Source: Paenibacillus ferrarius
GTDB lineage: Bacteria; Bacillota; Bacilli; Paenibacillales; NBRC-103111
Direction of reading: 5' to 3'
Assembly: GCF_002027705.1 (NCBI RefSeq)
Contig: NZ_MBTG01000030.1
Coordinates: 1-64,000 of the forward strand
DNA length: 64,000 nt
Below the pieces are notes generated by a model, which had not been told where the DNA came from, searched no databases, and saw only the letters and a program-made list of their open reading frames with translations. A program made the translations under genes and the position numbers. Shown in pieces: positions 57,995 through 64,000 of this stretch. Positions within the stretch are counted from its first letter, which is position 1. The number at the start of each line of letters is the position of its first letter.

Positions 57995-59314
57995 ATGAGC
58001 AAAATTATCGTCCGCGGTGGCCGAAAGCTAGCTGGCAATGTGAAAATCAACGGAGCAAAGAATGCGGTTCTGCCGATTATTGCGGCTTCCATTCTGGGGT
58101 CGGAAGGTGAAAGCGTCATCCATGATGCGCCTCCCCTTGACGATGTACTAGTCATTAATAAAGTCTTACAGAGTTTAGGCATTGAAGTGGAATACAACCG
58201 TCAGGTTATTCGTGTTCGCGCTCAGAACATTAACACATGTGAAGCCTCTTATGATCTGGTTCGTAAAATGAGAGCTTCCTTCCTCGTGATGGGCCCTTTG
58301 CTAGCCAGACTGGGTCAAGCGAGAATTTCGCTGCCAGGCGGCTGTGCGATCGGCACAAGGCCGATTGATCAGCATCTCAAAGGCTTCGAAGCGATGGGTG
58401 CCGATATTGAATTAGGTCAGGGATACATCGAAGCCAAGGTAAAAGGACGCCTCAAGGGCGCCAAAATTTACTTGGATGTGGCCAGTGTTGGAGCAACGGA
58501 GAATATCATGATGGCAGCTACGCTTGCTGAAGGCACAACCATCATTGAAAATGCAGCCAAAGAGCCCGAAATTGTTGATTTGGCCAACTATTTGAATGCT
58601 ATGGGTGCTACCATTCGTGGTGCAGGTACGGGTGTTATTCGTATAGAAGGCGTAGAAAAGCTATGTGGAGTCGTACATACGGTTATTCCAGATCGGGTAG
58701 AAGCGGGTACATATATGATCGCCGCAGCGATTACGGGCAGCGAGCTGTACATGGAGGGCGCAATTGGCGATCATCTCCGACCGGTTATTTCTAAAATGCA
58801 AGAAATGGGCGTTGTCATCGAAGAAGATGAAAACGGTATTCGCGTTCGCGCTTCGGGACCACTCCGTGCCGTTGACGTGAAGACGCTGCCGTATCCCGGC
58901 TTTCCTACGGATATGCAGTCGCAGATGATGGCGCTGCTTATGGTGGCCGACGGCACGAGTCTTGTAACCGAGACCGTGTTCGAGAACCGGTTCATGCACG
59001 TGGAGGAATTCGCGAACATGAATGCTCATATCAAGGTCGATGGCCGTACGGCTATCGTAAGCGGCAACGCTAAGCTGCAGGGCGCGAAAGTATGCGCAAC
59101 CGACCTGCGTGCAGGGGCAGCGCTTATTCTGGCAGCGCTGGCTGCTGAAGGTGAAACGGAGATTACAGGCGTTCACCATATTGACCGCGGGTACGTGGAC
59201 ATCACGGACGTTCTTCGTGAGCTTGGTGCTGATATTCATAGATCGGTGCCGCAAGAAGTCGAACAGGAAGCGGCGGATCTAGGTTTCTTCAACATTCAGC
59301 CGACGCTGGCTTAA
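57995..59314 (+). CDS. murA: UDP-N-acetylglucosamine 1-carboxyvinyltransferase
   Basis: First committed step of peptidoglycan synthesis: transfers enolpyruvate from PEP to UDP-GlcNAc; the target of fosfomycin. About 439 residues. KINGAKNAVLPIIAASIL opens it, the active-site Cys lies in LPGGCAIGTRPIDQHLKGF, so fosfomycin should bind, and VEAGTYMIAAAITGS and PYPGFPTDMQSQMMALLMVA follow. ATG 57995 has GGAGG seven bases ahead; ATG 57992 is nearly as good, and GTG 57977 is not. Its genomic place after ywzB and before spoIID is the Bacillus murAA order. Confidence 0.96.
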   Translation: MSKIIVRGGRKLAGNVKINGAKNAVLPIIAASILGSEGESVIHDAPPLDDVLVINKVLQSLGIEVEYNRQVIRVRAQNINTCEASYDLVRKMRASFLVMGPLLARLGQARISLPGGCAIGTRPIDQHLKGFEAMGADIELGQGYIEAKVKGRLKGAKIYLDVASVGATENIMMAATLAEGTTIIENAAKEPEIVDLANYLNAMGATIRGAGTGVIRIEGVEKLCGVVHTVIPDRVEAGTYMIAAAITGSELYMEGAIGDHLRPVISKMQEMGVVIEEDENGIRVRASGPLRAVDVKTLPYPGFPTDMQSQMMALLMVADGTSLVTETVFENRFMHVEEFANMNAHIKVDGRTAIVSGNAKLQGAKVCATDLRAGAALILAALAAEGETEITGVHHIDRGYVDITDVLRELGADIHRSVPQEVEQEAADLGFFNIQPTLA

Positions 59315-59321
59315 ATAAAGA

Positions 59322-59371
59322 GGGGCTGTCCTTTAAGTAGATGAACCTACTTGAGGGACAGCTTTTTTTAT
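59322..59371 (+). terminator. Terminator of murA
   Basis: GGCTGTCCTTTAAGTAG / CTACTTGAGGGACAGC with an AACC loop and seven T. Confidence 0.9.
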
Positions 59372-60046
59372 TTGGGTTTCGGAGAGGCACAATCGTACCT
59401 ATTCTAAATTTACTTCGCGATTGCTGGCAGTTCAGATTTGTACAAGGTAACCTGACGTAAACTGGCCGCTCCGCGTACGATCTCTTTCATACGTATACAT
59501 GTAGCATCTGGATCTATGCAGCTATTACAGGTTCTGATAATCTCTTGATGAGCCTTCTACTTTCTCTGAGCTCTAGCTCCAGTTGCTTTCTCTAAACCTG
59601 CAATTATGCATCTTTTTTGCTCTTGGAATAGCCTCAACTATTAAATTCCTGCGTTTGTGCAGGCTTTTGAGGCCTTTTCTGGATGAGAGGCTTAAAAAGA
59701 TAAAAATGCCTGCACAATTGCAGGCATTTCCACTTTTTAACCGAATTCGCCCGGGAATTCCTGTATTTTCGCAGGTTTATACAATCGGGTGAACGGATCT
59801 GAACTGGAAGCCCCTTCATCCTGCGTGGAGACTATCAAGGTAATCCATCTCATCATCTATCGACCCTTACACTCTATATTTGGCTTATGGAACAACCTCT
59901 TTTTTGTATTTGGAAGATTAACATAGGCCCTTGCCCCCTCCCTACATCTACGGCTCTACTTTGTTCTATTCTAGCAAATCCTCTCATAAGCTAAGTCATA
60001 CCAAAATACCTGCTAGTAAACGCGCTTATGGAGGCTGTTCAGACCT
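59372..60046. other. 675-base intergenic region without a convincing gene
   Basis: Between murA and spoIID. Short open frames on both strands (for example around 59583-59792) lack ribosome binding sites and cross the palindromes listed separately. Local composition is AT-rich with many stop codons in all frames. I see no RNA gene. The spoIID promoter should lie near its end. Confidence 0.6.
59594..59779. repeat. Four CCTGC/GCAGG palindromes spaced 50-60 bp apart
   Basis: Copies at about 59594-59616 (AACCTGCAATTATGCATC), 59643-59668 (TTCCTGCGTTTGTGCAGG), 59702-59729 (ATGCCTGCACAATTGCAGG, perfectly palindromic with its CAT end) and 59754-59779 (TTCCTGTATTTTCGCAGG). Each has a stem of five or more bases around a 4-6 base loop, flanked by A/T tracts. 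Confidence 0.75.
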
Positions 60047-61099
60047 ATGTTCAAGAAAAAACGCGTGCTTAACCACAGGGTCATCCTCTGGATGGCTGTT
60101 TGCTTGTCTTCGATGTTATGCGTCACTATGTTTGTGCCCATGCTGCTAGTCAAGAAGATTCCTAATGGCGACGCGGCGGCCCCTGTACAAGTAGCGACGG
60201 ATGGATCGCTGCAGGAGACGATTACCGCGCAAGGCTTAATGATTCCCGTGTATTTAACGAAGAAGGCGATGGTTGAGACCGTTCCGCTGGAGCAGTACGT
60301 GAAAGGTGTTCTCGCGGCGGAGATGCCAGTTGAGTTCGAGCTGGAGGCTCTTAAGGCGCAGGCCATGGCAGCCAGGACGTATGTTGTGCGTAGAGTCATA
60401 GAAAAGGATTACAGCAATATGCCGGTGAATGACGCCCTTGTGACGGATACTACCGCGCATCAAGCCTATCTTACAGAGCAAGAGTTGAAAGAGAAATGGA
60501 ACAAAAGTTCGTATGAGGCGAATATGGCCAAGATTGATAGAGCTGTGAATGAAACCAAAGATATGATTCTTACTTATGAGCATAAGCCTATCAATGCCAC
60601 TTTTTTTTCGACAAGCAATGGGTATACAGAGAATTCGGAGGACTACTGGCCTTTTATGAGTCCCTATTTGCGCAGTGTGCCTAGCCCTTGGGATGTGTCG
60701 TTATCTTCGCGCTATCAAGAAACGGTTGAAATCACCTACAAAGATATGCTTCACAAACTCGGGGTTACGAGTATTGCTACGACAGGCACGAATGCCAAGG
60801 CAATGAAAGTGCTAGAATGGTCTGCCGGTCATCGGATTAAGAAAATGACGATTGGTGGCAAAACATTCTCCGGACGTGAAGTAAGAGAGAAGCTGGGTCT
60901 AGCATCCTCGCAATTCGATTGGAAATGGTCCGGCTCCAAAGTCGCGATTACGACCTATGGATTCGGTCATGGCGTTGGTCTGAGTCAATGGGGAGCCAAT
61001 GGTATGGCGAAGGAAGGCAAAACGGCCGAGCAAATCGTAACCTACTATTACACCGGCATCTCTATTGAAAAAGCGGCTCCTTTTATCCAAAAATCTTAA
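60047..61099 (+). CDS. spoIID: Stage II sporulation protein D
   Basis: Mother-cell lytic transglycosylase required for septal thinning and engulfment; works with SpoIIM and SpoIIP. The 350 residues have one N-terminal helix (VILWMAVCLSSMLCVTMFVP), then the SpoIID domain: VETVPLEQYVKGVLAAEMP with the catalytic Glu, LEALKAQAMAARTYVVRR, INATFFSTSNGYTENSEDYW and YGFGHGVGLSQWGANGMA. TGGAGG lies about a dozen bases before ATG 60047. A sigma-E promoter is expected but was not assigned. Confidence 0.95.
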   Translation: MFKKKRVLNHRVILWMAVCLSSMLCVTMFVPMLLVKKIPNGDAAAPVQVATDGSLQETITAQGLMIPVYLTKKAMVETVPLEQYVKGVLAAEMPVEFELEALKAQAMAARTYVVRRVIEKDYSNMPVNDALVTDTTAHQAYLTEQELKEKWNKSSYEANMAKIDRAVNETKDMILTYEHKPINATFFSTSNGYTENSEDYWPFMSPYLRSVPSPWDVSLSSRYQETVEITYKDMLHKLGVTSIATTGTNAKAMKVLEWSAGHRIKKMTIGGKTFSGREVREKLGLASSQFDWKWSGSKVAITTYGFGHGVGLSQWGANGMAKEGKTAEQIVTYYYTGISIEKAAPFIQKS

Positions 61100-61181
61100 T
61101 CTGATCTTGTCTCTATAAAAATATCTTTCTTCAAGTATAAAACCTTTAAAAGTGTCAAGAATGGTTGATGAGGTGATAACC

Positions 61182-61907
61182 ATGAGTGATCAAAACAAAG
61201 GTTTTCAAAAAGAAGAAGCTCCTAAAACTGTTCAAGGAGCACAAGGTAGTCCATCTGCATGGAAGAGGTTGCTTGCTAAGAAGTGGGTATTCCCAGCAAC
61301 GTATGTGGCGGCAGCAGCAATTATCTTAACCTTAATGTGGGTGTACCAGGACATCGGGACCAAGTCAGTCAGCCAAGATCTGGGCATTAAGGTTAGCAGT
61401 ACAGACAAATCGACGAACGCACCGGATGGGGCCGTTGCCGTTAATGCGCAGCCTGAGACCATCCAGTGGCCTGTCAAAGACAGATCGCTTGTCGAAGTTT
61501 CAATTCCGTTCTACGACACCAATGCAACCAATGATGTGAAGCAGGCGGCTATGATTCAATATAACGATCAACTGACGCCGCACTCCGCGATTGACTTGAA
61601 AGCTAAAGATGGCGCGGCATTTGATGTCTTGGCTGCTTTGAGCGGCAAAGTAACAGCCGTCGAGCAGAATCCGGTGGTTGGCAGCCTCGTTGAGATTACC
61701 CACAGCAACGGTCTGATCAGCGTGTACCAAAGTTTATCTGACGTGAAGGTGGTCAAAGGCGCTGAAGTGAAGAAAGGCGACGTTCTCGCCAAGGCAGGCC
61801 GCAATGAGTTCGAGAAAGAGGATGGCGTGCATTTGCACTTCGAAGTACGTCAAGCCAGTGACAATGCAGCGGTTAATCCCGAGACGCTCTTGAACGCGAA
61901 ACAGTAA
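61182..61907 (+). CDS. spoIIQ: SpoIIQ-like M23/LytM peptidase-fold protein
   Basis: Forespore membrane protein that pairs with SpoIIIAH across the septum during engulfment. The 241 residues have one helix (VFPATYVAAAAIILTLMWVY) and an extracytoplasmic LytM domain: HSAIDLKAKDGAAFDVLAAL, SNGLISVYQSLSDVKVVKGA, VKKGDVLAKAG and GVHLHFEVRQ. Both zinc-site motifs HxxxD and HxH are present, whereas the B. subtilis protein has lost the first His. It may therefore be a working endopeptidase. ATG 61182 with GAGGTGA upstream is preferred to 61152. Confidence 0.9.
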   Translation: MSDQNKGFQKEEAPKTVQGAQGSPSAWKRLLAKKWVFPATYVAAAAIILTLMWVYQDIGTKSVSQDLGIKVSSTDKSTNAPDGAVAVNAQPETIQWPVKDRSLVEVSIPFYDTNATNDVKQAAMIQYNDQLTPHSAIDLKAKDGAAFDVLAALSGKVTAVEQNPVVGSLVEITHSNGLISVYQSLSDVKVVKGAEVKKGDVLAKAGRNEFEKEDGVHLHFEVRQASDNAAVNPETLLNAKQ

Positions 61908-61933
61908 TTGCTGGCATCCAAACAGCTACATAG

Positions 61934-61967
61934 ATAGGGGCAGCGGGTACATCCTGCTGCTTTTTTG
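61934..61967 (+). terminator. Terminator of spoIIQ
   Basis: GCAGCGGG / CCTGCTGC with a TACAT loop and six T. Confidence 0.85.
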
Positions 61968-62082
61968 CATTGATTTTGAAAATAAATATGGGAATTGGGC
62001 TTGTCAGGCTTGGTTACGTAGAATATCTAGTCATGCCCCTCATATACTTTACCAAACTATCTCGAGTAGGGAGGCGAGGGGA

Positions 62083-62373
62083 GTGCACGATTACATCAAA
62101 GAGCGAACCATTAAGATTGGTACCTGTATCGTCGAGACCAAGAATACGGTTCGCACCATTGCTAAGGAATTCGGCGTTTCCAAAAGCACGGTGCATAAGG
62201 ATTTAACGGAAAGATTGCCGGAAATCAACCCGGACCTGGCCAATCAGGTGAAGCACATTTTGGAGTATCATAAATCCATCAGGCACCTAAGAGGAGGAGA
62301 AGCGACGAAAATTAAGTATCGCAAGACACGAAATCCGAAGCTTTCCGATAACTTGGTCACAGTTAAATCCTAA
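62083..62373 (+). CDS. spoIIID: Sporulation transcriptional regulator SpoIIID
   Basis: Mother-cell DNA-binding protein that tunes sigma-E and sigma-K regulons. The 96 residues hold a helix-turn-helix (TVRTIAKEFGVSKSTVHKDL) and a basic C-terminal helix with RHLRGGEATKIKYR. GTG 62083 with GGCGAGGGGA upstream; the longer frame to 61970 is not supported. The order spoIIQ, spoIIID, mbl matches Bacillus. Confidence 0.96.
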   Translation: MHDYIKERTIKIGTCIVETKNTVRTIAKEFGVSKSTVHKDLTERLPEINPDLANQVKHILEYHKSIRHLRGGEATKIKYRKTRNPKLSDNLVTVKS

Positions 62374-62539
62374 AGAACCGCTTCATCCCGGCCGCTTCCT
62401 GAAACTGGACATGTCGAAATTTCACGGAAAAAGAGGAATTAATGCAATTGCAACGAATTTAGCTTATAATTAGAAATATCTATAAAGAGCGCCGATTCTT
62501 CACGGGATGGACGGTAGATTTAGGGAGGATTAACTTGAA

Positions 62540-63541
62540 ATGTTAAGCAAGGATATTGGAATAGATCTCGGCACGGCAAATGTGCTTATTCATGTGAAAG
62601 GACGCGGCGTCGTGCTCGATGAGCCTTCCGTAGTTGCCATTGAAAGCGATACGAAACGCGTACTTGCTGTAGGAGAAGAAGCTTTCCGCATGGTAGGTAG
62701 AACTCCCGGCAACATTATTGCGATTCGCCCATTAAAAGATGGCGTTATTGCGGACTTTGATATTACGGAAATGATGTTGAAGCATTTTATTGCCAAAGTA
62801 GGGGGCAAGAACTGGTATTCGCATCCTAGAATTCTGATCTGCGCCCCTACCAACATCACCTCGGTCGAGCAGAAGGCGATCCGCGAAGCGGCTGAGCGCA
62901 GCGGTGCCCGAGAAGTATTCATGGAAGAAGAACCTAAGGCAGCGGCTATCGGTGCCGGCATGGACATCTTCCAGCCTAGCGGCAACATGGTTGTAGATAT
63001 TGGCGGAGGGACGACGGATGTTGCTGTATTATCCATGGGCGACATCGTCACCTCCTCCTCCATCAAGATCGCTGGCGACAAGTTCGATATCGCGATTACG
63101 AAGTATATCAAAAATAAGTACAAGCTGCTCATTGGTGAACGGACAAGCGAAGACATCAAGCTGAAAATCGGAACGGTATATCCACATGGCAGAGATCAAG
63201 AGATGGATATTCGCGGTAGAGATATGGTATCCGGCTTGCCACTTACGATTACGATCCATTCCAGTGAAGTACAAGAAGCTCTGTGGGATCCGGTTTCCTC
63301 CATTGTTACAGCAGCGAAGAGTGTATTGGAGCGAACACCTCCCGAGCTTTCGGCAGATATTATCGACCGTGGCGTCATTCTGACAGGCGGCGGAGCATTA
63401 TTGCACGGGCTAGATCAATTATTGGCAGACGAGCTGAAGGTTCCTGTCTTAATCGCGGAAGATCCGATGTCTTGCGTTGTTAAAGGAACAGGCATCATGC
63501 TTGACAATCTAGATAAAGTATCCAAACGCAAATTCAACTAA
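62540..63541 (+). CDS. mbl: MreB-like rod-shape protein Mbl
   Basis: Actin-like cytoskeletal protein guiding lateral wall synthesis, 333 residues. DIGIDLGTANVLIHVKGRGV is phosphate loop 1, VVDIGGGTTDVAVLSMGDI is loop 2, and DRGVILTGGGALLHGLDQLL is the adenosine motif. It is assigned to Mbl rather than MreB mainly by the spoIIID-mbl-flhO order. AGGGAGG lies 11 bases before ATG 62540; the TTG at 62534 runs into a stop. Confidence 0.94.
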   Translation: MLSKDIGIDLGTANVLIHVKGRGVVLDEPSVVAIESDTKRVLAVGEEAFRMVGRTPGNIIAIRPLKDGVIADFDITEMMLKHFIAKVGGKNWYSHPRILICAPTNITSVEQKAIREAAERSGAREVFMEEEPKAAAIGAGMDIFQPSGNMVVDIGGGTTDVAVLSMGDIVTSSSIKIAGDKFDIAITKYIKNKYKLLIGERTSEDIKLKIGTVYPHGRDQEMDIRGRDMVSGLPLTITIHSSEVQEALWDPVSSIVTAAKSVLERTPPELSADIIDRGVILTGGGALLHGLDQLLADELKVPVLIAEDPMSCVVKGTGIMLDNLDKVSKRKFN

Positions 63542-63576
63542 GCCAGCTAGGCAACAAACTACCCAAGAGGTGAAAT

Positions 63577-64000
63577 ATGTTAAGAGGACTATATACCGCG
63601 GCGGCCGGCATGATCTCCGAGCAGCGCAGGCATGATACGATTACGAATAATATTGCGAATATCAATTCGCCGGGCTTTAAGCAAGGGAATTCATTGTCAC
63701 GTTCGTTCCCGGAGATGCTCATTTCGACCATTCGCGGTGGACAAGGCGCTTCGACAGCTCCGCTTGGGAGAATGAGCTTAGGAGTATTTGCGGAAGAAAA
63801 CATTTCTATTCATACACAAGGGGATTTGCAAGAAACACAAAATCCCTTCGATTTCGCTCTAGTCTCGAACATTCAATTGCCAGGCATGACCTTTGATGCG
63901 ACAGGCAAATTTGTAAGTCCGGACGGAACGCGTACGTTTCAGCCGCAAGCTCTCTTTACGGTGCTGAACGGGAATGGCGAGCAGCGGTACTCTTTGAATG
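63577..64000 (+). CDS. flhO: Flagellar hook-basal body rod protein FlhO/FlgG-like (5' part, cut by window end)
   Basis: The frame is open from ATG 63577 (AAGAGGTG upstream) to the window end, giving 141 residues. MLRGLYTAAAGMISEQRRHD and TITNNIANINSPGFKQGN form the N-terminal D0 domain of axial rod/hook proteins (the ANNIANxxTPGFK pattern). LQETQNPFDFAL follows. Position after mbl matches flhO-flhP of Bacillus. Confidence 0.9.
   Translation, partial: MLRGLYTAAAGMISEQRRHDTITNNIANINSPGFKQGNSLSRSFPEMLISTIRGGQGASTAPLGRMSLGVFAEENISIHTQGDLQETQNPFDFALVSNIQLPGMTFDATGKFVSPDGTRTFQPQALFTVLNGNGEQRYSLN

Noticed and set aside
59583..59792. Open frame of 69 codons
   Set aside because: It crosses three of the four palindromes, lacks a ribosome binding site and has no family resemblance.

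Overview
The window is a low-to-middle GC Firmicute chromosome, most likely Paenibacillus or a close relative. It carries sporulation genes (spoIIR, spoIID, spoIIQ, spoIIID, an SspP-type spore protein), an S-layer-anchored protease, strong Bacillus-type ribosome binding sites with frequent TTG and GTG starts, and gene orders known from around the Bacillus origin of replication. Nearly all genes are on the + strand. No prophage, insertion sequence or CRISPR array was seen.

Layout. 1-480: 3' end of a 5S rRNA, its terminator and an AT-rich gap with four copies of a short repeat. 481-7717: a lipoprotein, then guaB, dacA, pdxS-pdxT and serS, followed by tRNA-Ser. 8027-8728: three small genes, the last an SspP-like spore protein. 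8996-13728, mostly on the - strand: an ECF sigma / anti-sigma / triple-repeat membrane protein operon, an MFS transporter, and a deletion scar that joins the start of an AbiEii toxin gene to the 3' half of an mgtC-like gene behind an intact AbiEi antitoxin. 13989-14678: tRNA-Arg, tadA and a cluster of four DnaA boxes. 14731-15744: a c-di-GMP-I riboswitch with terminator controlling a PilZ protein. 15762-18196: a Fur-box-associated saccharopine-dehydrogenase-like gene divergent from a LuxR-type regulator.

18306-27315 is the conserved ychF, prfA-prmC, spoIIR, ywlC, mntP, ywlE, rpiB-ywlG-glyA block; the last three genes sit behind a ZTP riboswitch and terminator. 27475-33945 is an accessory locus inserted between glyA and upp: a helix-turn-helix regulator fused to a substrate-binding-protein-like domain, two flavin-dependent monooxygenases of the NtaA/SnaA type, and a polar amino acid type ABC importer with two permeases but no ATPase. 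It looks like an organosulfur (or related) scavenging system. 34129-43496: upp, a UDP-GlcNAc 2-epimerase gene and the complete F1Fo ATP synthase operon (atpZ, I, B, E, F, H, A, G, D, C). 44286-54786: an eleven-subunit complex I operon (nuoABCDHIJKLMN) without the NADH-input genes nuoEFG, and with a very long Ala/Glu-rich N-terminal extension on NuoC.

54988-64000: an SLH-anchored subtilisin-like protease, a YwzB-like membrane protein, murA, a gap with four CCTGC/GCAGG palindromes, then spoIID, spoIIQ, spoIIID, mbl and the start of a flagellar rod/hook gene (flhO). Repeated hairpins that merge into the ribosome binding site precede wecB, atpZ, atpC and nuoI. All identifications come from reading the sequence and from family knowledge; no database search was run.
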